Shown one piece after another: positions 1-8,723 of a DNA stretch of 64,000 nt. The stretch is taken from positions 1,240,001 through 1,304,000 of the forward strand of contig CP051232.1 in NCBI GenBank assembly GCA_017792445.1, read 5' to 3'. The position numbers were made by a program, and so were the translations under genes. Position 1 is the stretch's first letter, and each line of letters opens with the position of its first letter. This stretch comes from Maritimibacter sp. (GTDB taxonomy: Bacteria > Pseudomonadota > Alphaproteobacteria > Rhodobacterales > Rhodobacteraceae). The notes below the pieces were generated by a model that did not search any database, was not told the origin of the DNA, and was given only the letters and a program-made list of their open reading frames with translations.

Positions 1-1
1 C

Positions 2-328
2 GGCGGCGGGCAGGATGACATGACCGGCGGCGCGGGGCAGGACGTCTTCGTCTTCACACGCGCTTCGGACAGCCCCCCGACCGCGGGCGACGTCATCACG
101 GACTTCGCGTCGGGGGAAGACCTGCTCGATTTCACCGGGCTCGTGCAAGGCACGCTCCAGCTGTCGCTGCTGGGAAGCTACACCGCCGGCGCCCCGTCCC
201 TGCGGACCAGCGAGTCCACGGCCGGTGACACGCTGTTGTGGGTGGACGCGGACGGCGACGGGTCCGTCGATCTGCGGATCAGACTGTCCGGGACGACGGG
301 ACTGAGCGAAAGCGACTTCCTGCTTTAG
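2..328 (+). CDS. RTX-type calcium-binding protein, C-terminal fragment
   Basis: The gene enters from outside the window, so only the last ~108 residues are visible. They begin with glycine/aspartate-rich nonapeptide sequence (GGxGxDxFVF pattern, e.g. GGAGQDVFVF) typical of RTX repeats that bind calcium in secreted type I secretion substrates. After this comes the usual post-repeat segment (VITDFASGEDLLDF) seen in the C-terminal domain of serralysin-like and haemolysin-type proteins, and an end in SESDFLL that resembles the hydrophobic C-terminal type I secretion signal. The stop codon overlaps the stop of the convergent gene by a few bases. The catalytic or adhesive part, if any, lies upstream and cannot be judged. 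The first visible ATG (20) is inside the repeat region and is not the true start. Confidence 0.8.
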   Translation, partial: GGGQDDMTGGAGQDVFVFTRASDSPPTAGDVITDFASGEDLLDFTGLVQGTLQLSLLGSYTAGAPSLRTSESTAGDTLLWVDADGDGSVDLRIRLSGTTGLSESDFLL

Positions 329-1278
329 CCCGTGCGATACACCCGCCCCATCAGCATCGGGGTCAGGTACATCGGCACCTGATAGCAGCCGATGAAGATC
401 AGCACCGGGTCCGTCGTGGCCGCAGGCAGCGCCACAAGGAACAGCGCCACGTTGCGATTGCCCGCGACGATACAGGCGCCGGGCGGCAGACCCGCGGCAT
501 GGGCGGCGAATTGCAGGCCGAAGTTCATGGCGCAGGCCAGCGCCAGCCAGCCGAGGAACCGCAGCGGCTCGCCGGACAGCGCCGGGACCACCGCCGACAT
601 CAGCCCGACCACCAGCACGGCAAGCGCGATGGCAAGCAGCCCGTCGATCACGCCGATGGTGTCCGGCGAGGGTTCCGGGAAGCAGCGCCGCCGCAGCGCG
701 AATGCCGCGCCGGTCGCCGCAAGGATCACCGCCACCAGACGCAGCGCGGCCCCTGCGACTTCGGAAAACCCGCCCAGCGCGGGCGACAGCCACAGGACCG
801 GCAGCACGGTCAGCGGGAACAGCGCGGTCCCGAGGATCAGCAGCCGCATCGCCGGGGCCGGATCGCGGCCCAGCATGACCGCGAAGGCCGGGCTTCCCGC
901 GATGGACGGGGCCGACAATGCCAGCGTCAGCGCAAGACCCGCCGGTGTGTCCGCAAGACCCGCAGCGATCAGCAGCGCGACTCCCACGACAGGCACCGCC
1001 ATCTGCAGCACAAGGACGCGCCCAAGGCTCGCCCGCGCTTCTCCAAGGTTGCCGACCGCCGCGCGCATCCCGATCCTGAGAGCGCTCAGAAAGATCAGCC
1101 CGGCCACCAGCCACGGCAGCGCGGGCTTCATCGCCGCCGACAGCGACGGCAGCGCCAAACCTCCGGCCAGTCCGACGATCAGCGCCAGCCGCCCGTGGCG
1201 ACCGATCCGCCGCAGGCCGTTCGCGATCACGTCAGCCGCCCGGCCTGCTTCGGATGTTGTCGGGAAGCCATGTGGCAA
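325..1278 (-). CDS. Bile acid:sodium symporter (BASS)-like membrane protein
   Basis: A 317-residue, strongly hydrophobic protein with about eight to ten predicted membrane segments. The pattern of short helices, the GNRNVALFLVALP stretch near the C terminus and the overall length (~300 residues) fit the BASS/SBF-like transporter superfamily; this is a family-level call without a substrate. The ATG at 1278 overlaps the preceding TRAP permease gene by 47 bases. An in-frame GTG at 1230, right after that gene's TGA, would give a 301-residue protein whose first membrane helix starts near residue 15, and may be the true start. It is last in the TRAP operon on the minus strand, so it may export or take up a related organic anion. 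Confidence 0.6.
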   Translation of the reverse strand: MPHGFPTTSEAGRAADVIANGLRRIGRHGRLALIVGLAGGLALPSLSAAMKPALPWLVAGLIFLSALRIGMRAAVGNLGEARASLGRVLVLQMAVPVVGVALLIAAGLADTPAGLALTLALSAPSIAGSPAFAVMLGRDPAPAMRLLILGTALFPLTVLPVLWLSPALGGFSEVAGAALRLVAVILAATGAAFALRRRCFPEPSPDTIGVIDGLLAIALAVLVVGLMSAVVPALSGEPLRFLGWLALACAMNFGLQFAAHAAGLPPGACIVAGNRNVALFLVALPAATTDPVLIFIGCYQVPMYLTPMLMGRVYRTG

Positions 1279-2545
1279 GGTCCGGCCATGCGATCAACAC
1301 GAACACCATGACCACCATGATCAGGAACATCGGAATCGCCGCCCTTGCGATAAAGCTCATCTCGTGGCCGGTCATGCCCTGAAGGACGAACAGGTTGAAC
1401 CCGATCGGGGGTGTGATCTGCGCCATCTCGACCACCACAACGATGAAGATGCCGAACCAGATCAGGTCGATCCCTGCCTCGCGAATCATCGGCTCTACCA
1501 CCGCCATCGTCAGCACCACTGACGAGATGCCGTCAAGGAAGCAGCCCAGCACGATGTAGAACACCAGCAACGCCATCAGCAGTTCGAACCGCGACAGGTC
1601 GAAGCTGGCGATCAGGTCCGCCAGCCCGCGCGGCAGGCCGGTGAAGCCCATCGACAGCGACAGGAAGGATGCGCCCGCAAGGATCAGCGCGATCATCGCG
1701 CTTGTACGGACCGCCCCCATCAGGCTTTCGATGAAGGTGCCCATGGTCAGCGAGCCCTGCGCCGCCGCCAGCACCAGCCCGCCGATGACGCCGAACGACG
1801 CCGCCTCGGTCGCGGTGGCAAAGCCCATGTACATCGACCCGATCACCACAAGGATCAGGCAGATCACCGGCAGCAGGAAGCGCGAGTTCTTCACCTTCTC
1901 CATGAAGCTCATCGCGGGCTCGGGTGTCGGGTCGAAATCCTTCATGACCTTCGACGACACCGCGACATAGGCCATGAACATCAGCGCCAGAACCAGACCG
2001 GGGAAGACGCCCGCCATGAACAGCTTGGTGATGCTCTCGTTGATGGTGACCCCGTAGACGATCAGCGTCAGCGAGGGCGGGATCATCAGGCCCAGCGTCG
2101 CCGCGCCCGCCAGCGTGCCGATCACCATCGTCTCGGGATAATTCCGCTTGCGCAGTTCCGGGATCGACATCTTGCCCACGGTTGTCAGCGTCGCCGCCGA
2201 CGAACCGGAAACCGCCGCGAACACGGTGCAGCCGACGATGTTGGTGTGCACAAGACCGCCCGGCAGCCGCGCCATCCACGGTGACAGTCCCTTGAACATG
2301 TCCTCGGACAGCCGGGTGCGGTACAGGATTTCTCCCATCCAGATGAACAAAGGCAGCGCGGTCAGCGTCCAAGACGACGAGGACGACCAGACCTTTGTGA
2401 CCATCGCATCGCCCGCCGGACGCGAGGTGAACAGGTCCATGCCGACATAGGCCACGCCCATCAGCGCAAGGCCGACCCAGACGCCGGAACCCAGCAGCAT
2501 GAACAGAACGAACAGGAAGATCAGGATCGGGGCGAGTTGTTCCAT
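1232..2545 (-). CDS. dctM: TRAP transporter large permease subunit (DctM family)
   Basis: A 437-residue multispanning inner-membrane protein of the DctM family, the large permease of tripartite ATP-independent periplasmic transporters that use the sodium or proton gradient to import organic acids. The sequence shows about twelve hydrophobic segments and typical DctM stretches such as SGSSAATLTTVGK (motif near residues 110-125), GTLAGAATLGLMIPPS and the C-terminal EMAQITPPIGFNLFVLQ. It lies 4 bases downstream of the small permease gene and after the binding protein, in the usual P-Q-M order. The substrate is not deducible; linked DadA-like and ThDP enzymes suggest an organic or amino acid. Confidence 0.93.
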   Translation of the reverse strand: MEQLAPILIFLFVLFMLLGSGVWVGLALMGVAYVGMDLFTSRPAGDAMVTKVWSSSSSWTLTALPLFIWMGEILYRTRLSEDMFKGLSPWMARLPGGLVHTNIVGCTVFAAVSGSSAATLTTVGKMSIPELRKRNYPETMVIGTLAGAATLGLMIPPSLTLIVYGVTINESITKLFMAGVFPGLVLALMFMAYVAVSSKVMKDFDPTPEPAMSFMEKVKNSRFLLPVICLILVVIGSMYMGFATATEAASFGVIGGLVLAAAQGSLTMGTFIESLMGAVRTSAMIALILAGASFLSLSMGFTGLPRGLADLIASFDLSRFELLMALLVFYIVLGCFLDGISSVVLTMAVVEPMIREAGIDLIWFGIFIVVVVEMAQITPPIGFNLFVLQGMTGHEMSFIARAAIPMFLIMVVMVFVLIAWPDLATWLPDNIRSRPGG

Positions 2546-2549
2546 GCCC

Positions 2550-3080
2550 CTACTCCGCGTGGCTCTGGTCTACGACGTCGGTCTTGATGCCGTGGTCGCC
2601 GGTTACGATCAGCCGCAGAAGGTGGTCCCAGAACGACAGCGCCAGCAGGATGGTCCCGACAACCATCGTGATCTGTGGAATCCAGACCGGGGTGGCGTCC
2701 AGCCCCTGACTGAGTTCCTTGAGTTTCCACGACCAGTAGGTGCCCTTCCACGCGTACCACGCCATCCACGTGGTAATCACCGCGCCGATGCCGAAACACC
2801 AAAGCTCCCCCCACCAGCGGAACCGCCCCAGCGCCTTCAGCGCCAGCGACACCCGGATGTGCGCGCCGTGGTTCAGCGCGTAGGCGAAGGCGAGAAAGGA
2901 CGCGCCGGCCATGCAGTAGCCCGCGTAATTCGATGCGCCGGGAAAGACGAAACCCGTCCACCGCGCCAGCATCTGCAGGACAATGATCGCGAGAATGGCG
3001 ATCATGAACAGCGCCGCGACGACGCCCCCCGCAAGGTACAATGTATCGAGAATGCGCCGAAGCGCCCGTGCGGCAGGCAT
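2550..3080 (-). CDS. dctQ: TRAP transporter small permease subunit (DctQ family)
   Basis: A 176-residue membrane protein with four predicted helices, the size and topology of DctQ-type small TRAP permeases, which bridge the binding protein and the large permease. Recognisable features are the RWTGFVFPGASNYAGYCMAG segment after helix 2 and the HIRVSLAL motif typical of the family. The gene starts 74 bases after the binding-protein stop, across a strong hairpin, and ends 4 bases before dctM, so it is co-transcribed with both. Confidence 0.9.
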   Translation of the reverse strand: MPAARALRRILDTLYLAGGVVAALFMIAILAIIVLQMLARWTGFVFPGASNYAGYCMAGASFLAFAYALNHGAHIRVSLALKALGRFRWWGELWCFGIGAVITTWMAWYAWKGTYWSWKLKELSQGLDATPVWIPQITMVVGTILLALSFWDHLLRLIVTGDHGIKTDVVDQSHAE

Positions 3081-3104
3081 GCCCCGTCCCCCGGATCTGT
3101 TGAC

Positions 3105-3129
3105 GGGCCGGGACGCGTCGCCCCGGCCC
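3105..3129 (-). terminator. Intercistronic hairpin between dctP and dctQ
   Basis: GGGCCGGG (3105-3112) and CCCGGCCC (3122-3129) form a perfect 8-bp stem around a 9-base loop in the 74-base gap after the binding-protein gene. No T tract follows on the minus strand, so it is more likely an attenuator or mRNA 3'-end stabiliser that favours dctP expression than a full terminator. Confidence 0.5.
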
Positions 3130-3154
3130 TGTGCATGGTTCCGAACCTAGCGGA

Positions 3155-4129
3155 TCACTGGCCCTTGTAGGCGTCGACGATTGCCGCACCATCCTCGCCC
3201 GCGGTCTCCAACCACTCGGTCGTCATGGTCTCGCCGATCTCTTTCAGTCCGCCCATCAGCGCATCGCTGGCCGGGCCGACTTCCATGCCGCCTTCCACAA
3301 GGCCGTCCAGCGTGAACTGCGTATAGGCCTTGGAAGCCTCGAGCCCGGCGGCCGCCGCGTCCGCGGCGCAGCCTTCCATCACCGCCTTGGTTTCATCGGA
3401 CAGACCGTCCCACGCCTGCATGTTCACGAAGATCGCGTTGCGCGGCAGCCATGCGTCGACCACGTAGAAATGGCTGAGCTGTTCCCAGACCTTGCGGTCG
3501 TAGCCGGTGGCGCCGGACGAGATGAAGCTTTCCGCCACGCCGGTCGCCAGCGCCTGGCTGAGTTCGGCGGCTTCGACCTGCACCGGCAGCATGCCGGTCA
3601 GTTCGGCCATACGCGCGGTGGCCGTCGAGTAAGAGCGGAACTTGACGCCGGCCAGATCGTCGACCGACTCGACCGCCTTGTTCATGTAAAGCCCCTGCGG
3701 CGGCCACGGCACCGAATAAAGATAGTGCAGGTTGTCTTCTGCCAGCGCATCTGACACCGCCGGTTCTGCGATGTCCCACAGCGCTTCGTGCTCGTCGAAG
3801 GACGAGACAAGGAAGGGGATCGAGTCGATGCCGTAAAGCGGGTTTTCGTTCTGGTGCGCCGACAGCAGTCGCTCGCCGATGTTCACCTGCCCGGTTGTCA
3901 CCGCGCGCTTGATCTCGGCCCCGCCGTACAGCGATCCCGACGGGTGGGTGACGATCTCAAGCTCGCCGCCGGTGCCCTCGGTCACGCAGGCCGCGAACGA
4001 GGCGGCGGTCTCGGAGTGGAAATTGGTTGCCGCATAGGCCAGCGGCATGTCCCAGGTCTCGGCCTGCGCCGCAACGGTCGCGGCAGCGGTCAGGGCCGTG
4101 GCGGCCAAAAGTCCGGTAATGGTCTTCAT
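3155..4129 (-). CDS. dctP: TRAP transporter solute-binding protein (DctP family)
   Basis: A 324-residue periplasmic binding protein. The start chosen is the ATG at 4129, preceded by GGGAGA at about 8 bases, because it opens with a clean signal peptide (MKTITGLLAATALTAAATVAAQA, cleavage after AQA); the upstream extension lacks this. The mature part has DctP features: an N-terminal AETWDMPLAY strand, the PSGSLYGGAEIKRAV motif and the FRSYSTATARMAELTGMLPV segment near the ligand arginine region. It leads the operon dctPQM plus the BASS-like gene and follows the DadA-like gene by 49 bases, so it may belong to a longer unit starting at the ThDP enzyme. Confidence 0.9.
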   Translation of the reverse strand: MKTITGLLAATALTAAATVAAQAETWDMPLAYAATNFHSETAASFAACVTEGTGGELEIVTHPSGSLYGGAEIKRAVTTGQVNIGERLLSAHQNENPLYGIDSIPFLVSSFDEHEALWDIAEPAVSDALAEDNLHYLYSVPWPPQGLYMNKAVESVDDLAGVKFRSYSTATARMAELTGMLPVQVEAAELSQALATGVAESFISSGATGYDRKVWEQLSHFYVVDAWLPRNAIFVNMQAWDGLSDETKAVMEGCAADAAAAGLEASKAYTQFTLDGLVEGGMEVGPASDALMGGLKEIGETMTTEWLETAGEDGAAIVDAYKGQ

Positions 4130-4178
4130 AGGTCTGTCTCCCGGTTGTTGGTTCTGGAAATGCCGTCTTGAGCGCGGC

Positions 4179-5420
4179 TTACCCTGCGAAACGTGCCGGA
4201 GAATATGGCGACAGGTCAATGTTCGGCTTTCGCCCGGCGATCAGCTGAGACAGAAGCCGCCCGGTTTTCGGGCCACCCGTCAGTCCGATGTGGTGATGTC
4301 CGAACCCCGTGAAGACGCCTTTCGCGCCCGGAACCTCGCCGATGACCGGAATCGAGTCGGCGGGCGCGGGCCGATGGCCCATCCACTGGGTCACCTCGTC
4401 ATAGGTCAGGCCCGGCAGCGCGGCGGCGACGTTCTTCCGCAAAAGCTCGAACGGCGCCTCGCTTGGGCCGGCCTCAAGGCCGCCGAACTCGACAATCCCG
4501 GCGGCGCGGATGCGGCCCTCCATCGGGGTGATGACGAACTTGCCGCCCGCGACCATCACGGGCGACTTCGGCGCGACCGAGGGGTTCCAGAACTCCATGT
4601 GATAGCCGCGCTCGGATTCAAGCGGCACCTTCAAGCCCAACGCCTTTGTCAGAGGCCCGGACCAGACGCCGGTGGCCACGACCGCCGCATCGCAGGGAAT
4701 CGTCTCTCCCCCCGCGCGCAGGCCGGTCACCCGGCCGCTTTCGATCACGAAGTCCTCGACATCGGCTTGCAGGATGCGCCCGCCTGCCGCCTCGACCTCG
4801 GCGGCGAGATCCTTGACGTACTGGCCGGGATCCGCGATCCGGCCATGATCCGGCAGGCGAACCGCAAAGCCAAGATGGTCCGCGAAGGCCGGGTCGTAGG
4901 CACGGAAGGCAGCGCCATCCAGTTCTTCCCACGTGTACCCGTTTTCACGCCGGACGCCCCAGCCAAAGGCGTCGGCCTCGAAGGCGGCGCGGTCGTCATA
5001 GATGAACACGTAATCGGACGGGATCAGCCACTTCTCGGCGCGCGTTCCCTTGGCCAGCGACAGGTGCTCGGCATAGCTGTCGCCCACGATCCCTGCCACA
5101 GCCGACGCGATGCGCCGCGCGTCCTTCGCGTTCGCGTGGGTGAGATACCGCGCGAGCCACGGCATCAGCTTTGGCAGATAGCCCCACTTCAGGAACAGCG
5201 GCTGCTTCGGGTCGAACAGCATCCCAGGCGCCTTGCGCATAAGCCCCGGCGTCGTGACCGGAACGATCCCGGACGAGGCAAGCACCCCGCCATTGCCAAA
5301 GCTGGTTCCTTCAGCCGGACCGGCGCGGTCGACCAGTACGACTTCGTGCCCGTCCCGTTGTAGCCACAGGGCCGTGGACACGCCCACGATCCCTGCCCCG
5401 ACGATCGCCACCTTCACCAT
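4179..5420 (-). CDS. FAD-dependent D-amino acid dehydrogenase-like oxidoreductase
   Basis: A 413-residue flavoprotein of the DAO/DadA family, close to the usual length of D-amino acid dehydrogenases (~415). The N terminus MVKVAIVGAGIVGVSTALWLQ is a GxGxxG dinucleotide-binding fold; the family FGNGG segment and the C-terminal GHHHIGLTGGPKTGRLL FAD-contact segment are present. DadA enzymes oxidise D-amino acids to 2-oxo acids and pass electrons to the respiratory chain, but relatives also act on L-hydroxyproline epimers and secondary amines. The start at 5420 has an AGGGGG ribosome site; the longer open frame is less likely. It lies between the ThDP enzyme and the TRAP genes, suggesting oxidation of the imported compound to a 2-oxo acid that the ThDP enzyme could then handle. 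Confidence 0.8.
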   Translation of the reverse strand: MVKVAIVGAGIVGVSTALWLQRDGHEVVLVDRAGPAEGTSFGNGGVLASSGIVPVTTPGLMRKAPGMLFDPKQPLFLKWGYLPKLMPWLARYLTHANAKDARRIASAVAGIVGDSYAEHLSLAKGTRAEKWLIPSDYVFIYDDRAAFEADAFGWGVRRENGYTWEELDGAAFRAYDPAFADHLGFAVRLPDHGRIADPGQYVKDLAAEVEAAGGRILQADVEDFVIESGRVTGLRAGGETIPCDAAVVATGVWSGPLTKALGLKVPLESERGYHMEFWNPSVAPKSPVMVAGGKFVITPMEGRIRAAGIVEFGGLEAGPSEAPFELLRKNVAAALPGLTYDEVTQWMGHRPAPADSIPVIGEVPGAKGVFTGFGHHHIGLTGGPKTGRLLSQLIAGRKPNIDLSPYSPARFAG

Positions 5421-5442
5421 GCGTCCCCCTTTTTCCCTGCCG

Positions 5443-7140
5443 TCACGCAACCCATTCCGAAACCGGCGCCGCCGCCTCGTGCAGCGGTTGGCTGATCACA
5501 TCGACCAGCGTCGGCCCGTCATGAGCAATCGCTTCGCGCAGGATCCTCGGCAGGTCTGCCGGGTCTTCCACAGTCCACGCCTTCACGCCGAACGCGCGCG
5601 CCACCGCTGCGTGATCGGTGCGCGAGAAGTCGACGTTGTAGAAACGTTGCCCGAAGCCCGCGTTCTGCCCAGCCTTGATCCAGCCAAAGACGCTGTTGGA
5701 GAACACGATCGAGGTGATCGGCAGGTTGTACCGCACCAGCGTCTCGAACTCGCCGCAGCAAAAGCCGAACGACCCGTCGCCCATCACGCTGAGCACCTTC
5801 GCATCGGGCCGACCCACCTGCGCGCCCATCGCGGCGGCCAGCGAGTAGCCCAGCGCGCCGTGGGCGCGGTTGGTGATGAACTGTCGGCCCGAAGTGCGCC
5901 AGCGGTAGTGCGCGCTGAAATAGGGGCACGGTGTGCCGGGATCGGCACAGATCACCGCGTCGTCGTCGAGGATATCCATCAGCGCGGCGATCACGGCCTC
6001 GGGGCGGATCGGCGTTTCGGAAGAGGTCGCCAGCGGATGGAACGCCGCAAGCTTCGCGTCCCACGCGGCCGCCGCCCGCTGCGTCCCGTTGTAGCCCGCG
6101 ACGTTGCCCGGCTCGATCTCGGACAGCAACGCCTCCAGCGCCAGCCGGGCATCGGCGCAAATCGCCACCTCGGTCGGATAGTTCGCGCCGATCACCATCG
6201 GGTCACTGTCGATGTGGATGACCGTGGTGCCCGTCGGCGGAGAGCGCCAGCGTTCCGTCGTCACCGACCCCGCGCGGCAGCCGATGAACAGCACCACGTC
6301 CGCCTCGTCCACTACCGCGCGGGTCGAGGCGACGCCGCCGTTCGACCCCACCACGCCCAGCGCAAGCGGATGCGTTTCGGCGATGGCGCCCTGCCCGCTG
6401 ACCGTCGTGGCGACCGGCATGTCCAGCGCCTCGGCCAGCCGCCGGAGGACATCCTCGGCGCCTGCGATCACCGGGCCACCGCCACAGATCGCGACCGCGC
6501 GGCGGGCGCCGGCAAGGATCTCGGCGGCATCAGCGATGGTCTGCGGATCGGGCGCGGCGCGTTCGGCCGGAAAGGCGTGGTGGCGCGGGTCGGCCCAGAC
6601 CTCTGCCTCGTCCACCGGGGCTTTCTGGGTGTCGAACGGCAGCGCCAGATGCACCGCCCCGGGTCGCCCCGTGGTCATTGCGCGAAACGCCTGCCGCACT
6701 GCCGCGGGAAGCCGCGCGGCGTTGTCCAGCGACGTGTTCCACTTCGACACCGGACGGAACAGCGCCTGCTGGTCCAGTTCCGTCAGCGGGTACTTCCCAC
6801 GCGAAGCGGTCGAGACGTCGGTGGTGATCGCAAGGATCGGCACCGAGCTTTCCGACGCCTCCACAACACCCGGCAGGATATACGTCGCACCGCCGCCGGA
6901 CGGCCCCTCGCACACGCCGGGTTTGCCCGTGACGCGCGCATAGGCGTCGGCCATGTAGGCCGCGTGCCGTTCGTCCCGCGTCAGGAAATGGGTGATCCCG
7001 TGGTCAAGCCGCGCCAACGCGTCGTACAACGGCAGCGTGGTGTCGCCGCACAGGCCGAACATGTGCTGCACGCCATGCGCCTGCAGCATCCGCACCATCG
7101 CCTCGGCGCCGGTCATCTGGTTGGTCTGTGCGTCTTTCAT
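5443..7140 (-). CDS. Thiamine diphosphate-dependent enzyme (acetolactate synthase/benzoylformate decarboxylase-like)
   Basis: A 565-residue protein with the three-domain plan of ThDP enzymes: N-terminal PYR domain with the activating glutamate in RDERHAAYMADAYAR (near residue 57), central domain with FIGCRAGSVTTERW, and C-terminal PP domain with the ThDP motif GDGSFGFCCGEFETLVRY followed by N about 30 residues on. The family includes acetolactate synthases, 2-oxo-acid decarboxylases and carboligases; the exact reaction cannot be assigned. It is the first gene of the minus-strand group that includes the DadA-like oxidase and TRAP transporter, and is divergent from the racemase-family gene with an 81-base shared promoter region. 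A 2-oxo-acid decarboxylase or carboligase role downstream of the oxidase is an inference. Confidence 0.8.
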   Translation of the reverse strand: MKDAQTNQMTGAEAMVRMLQAHGVQHMFGLCGDTTLPLYDALARLDHGITHFLTRDERHAAYMADAYARVTGKPGVCEGPSGGGATYILPGVVEASESSVPILAITTDVSTASRGKYPLTELDQQALFRPVSKWNTSLDNAARLPAAVRQAFRAMTTGRPGAVHLALPFDTQKAPVDEAEVWADPRHHAFPAERAAPDPQTIADAAEILAGARRAVAICGGGPVIAGAEDVLRRLAEALDMPVATTVSGQGAIAETHPLALGVVGSNGGVASTRAVVDEADVVLFIGCRAGSVTTERWRSPPTGTTVIHIDSDPMVIGANYPTEVAICADARLALEALLSEIEPGNVAGYNGTQRAAAAWDAKLAAFHPLATSSETPIRPEAVIAALMDILDDDAVICADPGTPCPYFSAHYRWRTSGRQFITNRAHGALGYSLAAAMGAQVGRPDAKVLSVMGDGSFGFCCGEFETLVRYNLPITSIVFSNSVFGWIKAGQNAGFGQRFYNVDFSRTDHAAVARAFGVKAWTVEDPADLPRILREAIAHDGPTLVDVISQPLHEAAAPVSEWVA

Positions 7141-7221
7141 CCGGGGATCTCCTTCGCGCCCATCTGGATATGCCCGCGAAGCGGTGTCAATCTCGGGGGC
7201 GGGACTGGTCGGAGGGACGGC

Positions 7222-7944
7222 ATGAAAATCCGAGGCGGCAAGGCGGTCTACGGCGCATCGGTGGGCATCCTGATGCTAGAGGCGCGGTTTCCCCGCATTC
7301 CGGGAGACATGGGCAACGCGCTGACGTGGCCTTTTCCGGTGCTCTACAAGGTGGTGCGCGATGCCTCGCCCGACCGGGTGGTGCGGCAGGGCGCGCCGGG
7401 GCTGCTGCCCGCGTTCATCGATGCGGCGCGTGAACTGGTCGCGGACGGTGCCGACGGGATCACCACCAACTGCGGGTTCCTGTCGCTGTTCCAGCCGGAA
7501 CTGGCAAAGGCGGTTGGCGTGCAGGTGGCGACGTCCTCGCTGATGCAGGTCGCCATGGTCAACGCGACGCTGCCGCCGGGCCGGCGCGCGGGTATCCTGA
7601 CGATTTCGGCAAGCACCCTGACCGACACCCACCTTGCCCGTGCCGGGGTGCCGAAGGACACGCCCGTGGGATCGACCGAGGGCGGCACGGAATTCACCCG
7701 CGCCATCCTTGGCAACGAACTGGAACTCGACGTCACCGCGGCGCGCGCCGACAACGTGGCCGCCGCGCTAGAGTTGCAGGCGGCACACGCCGATCTTGGC
7801 GCCATCGTGCTGGAATGCACCAACATGATCCCCTACGCCGCCGACATTCGCGCGGCGACGGGGCTGCCGACCTATTCCATCGCCAGCTTCGTGACGTGGT
7901 TTCAGTCGAGCCTTGACCCGCCGCGCTATCCGGATCCGGTGTAG
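7222..7944 (+). CDS. Asp/Glu racemase-superfamily protein
   Basis: A 240-residue protein. The start at 7222 has GGAGGG about 5 bases upstream. Two cysteine regions match the Asp/Glu/hydantoin racemase fold: GITTNCGFLSLFQ (Cys near residue 92) and VLECTNMIPYA (Cys near residue 198), the two halves of a two-base racemase active site. Members include aspartate and hydantoin racemases, maleate isomerase and arylmalonate decarboxylase. It is divergent from the ThDP/DadA/TRAP group, where a racemase could interconvert L- and D-amino acids for the D-specific oxidase; this pairing is an inference from position. A short GC hairpin separates it from the convergent SDR gene. Confidence 0.75.
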   Translation: MKIRGGKAVYGASVGILMLEARFPRIPGDMGNALTWPFPVLYKVVRDASPDRVVRQGAPGLLPAFIDAARELVADGADGITTNCGFLSLFQPELAKAVGVQVATSSLMQVAMVNATLPPGRRAGILTISASTLTDTHLARAGVPKDTPVGSTEGGTEFTRAILGNELELDVTAARADNVAAALELQAAHADLGAIVLECTNMIPYAADIRAATGLPTYSIASFVTWFQSSLDPPRYPDPV

Positions 7945-7957
7945 CGCGCGAAGCGCG
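7945..7957. terminator. Short GC hairpin between convergent genes
   Basis: CGCGC-GAA-GCGCG forms a 5-bp stem with a 3-base loop in the 17-base gap between two convergent stop codons. There is no T tract on either side, so termination is only suggested by position. Confidence 0.25.
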
Positions 7958-7961
7958 GGCC

Positions 7962-8723
7962 CTAGAGAAACGGGAACGCGTTCGCGCCGCCGTCCGCCAG
8001 AACCGTCCGCCCGGTAATATTCGCGGCCCGGCCAGAGGCAAGGAAGGCGCAGAGCGCGCCGACCTCGTCCGGCTCCGAGAACCGGCCGGTTGGCAGGCTT
8101 GCCAGCCGCGCGGCCCGGACCTCTTCGATGGTCTGCCCCGTTTCGCGCGCGCGGCGTTCGACGAAATGCTGCAGCCCCGCCGTGTCCACCGGCCCCGGCG
8201 CGATGCAGTTCACCGTGACCCCGTCCGGCGCGACCTCTTGGGCGAGGCTCGCGGCCATGTGGGTCAAAGCCGCCCGCACCGCGCCGGAAAGGCCCAGCGC
8301 AGGGCCGCTTGCGAAGACGCCGGACGAGGTGATGTTGACCACCCGCCCCCAGCCGCCTTCGCGCATTCCCGGAAGGAACGCGCCGATCAGCGCCATTGTC
8401 CGAGCAGGCACGGCTTCGGTCGCGGCCATCACGGTTGCCGCGTCGGTCAGCGAACCGGCCGGACTGACGCCCGGGTTGGTCACGAGAATGTCGACCGGAC
8501 CCACCTCTGCCAGCAGACGCGCCTCGACGCCCTCGGCCCCGAGATCCGCCGCGACGCCCCGCGCGCCGGGTATCTGCGCAACTGCGGCGTCCAGCCGCGC
8601 AGCATCCCGCGCGACCATGACCACCTTGCACCCTTCCTCTGCCAGCACCTTGGCGCAGGCAAGGCCGATACCCGCAGACGCGCCGCAGACCAGCGCGCGG
8701 CGGCCCGCGATGCCAAGATCCAT
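7962..8723 (-). CDS. Atypical short-chain dehydrogenase/reductase lacking the YxxxK dyad
   Basis: A 253-residue Rossmann-fold SDR. The cofactor motif GASAGIG (near residues 14-20), the VAADL acidic region, the VTNPG motif in place of NNAG (near residue 87) and the structural VTVNCIAPG segment are clear. The catalytic position aligned on the following RAAL helix reads S-x-x-x-R (GLSGAVRAALTHM) instead of Tyr-x-x-x-Lys, while the upstream serine (NITSSG) is kept. This resembles divergent 3-oxoacyl-reductase-like SDRs known from genomes, some of which may not be classical dehydrogenases. Its ATG overlaps the aminotransferase stop (TGATG), so the two are translationally coupled. Product activity is unknown. 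Confidence 0.75.
   Translation of the reverse strand: MDLGIAGRRALVCGASAGIGLACAKVLAEEGCKVVMVARDAARLDAAVAQIPGARGVAADLGAEGVEARLLAEVGPVDILVTNPGVSPAGSLTDAATVMAATEAVPARTMALIGAFLPGMREGGWGRVVNITSSGVFASGPALGLSGAVRAALTHMAASLAQEVAPDGVTVNCIAPGPVDTAGLQHFVERRARETGQTIEEVRAARLASLPTGRFSEPDEVGALCAFLASGRAANITGRTVLADGGANAFPFL

Noticed and set aside
5233-7944. 903-codon open frame on the plus strand
   Set aside because: Most of it is antisense to the ThDP and DadA-like genes, with arginine-rich low-complexity sequence from high-GC shadow frames. Only the last 240 codons (from 7222) form the racemase-family gene.
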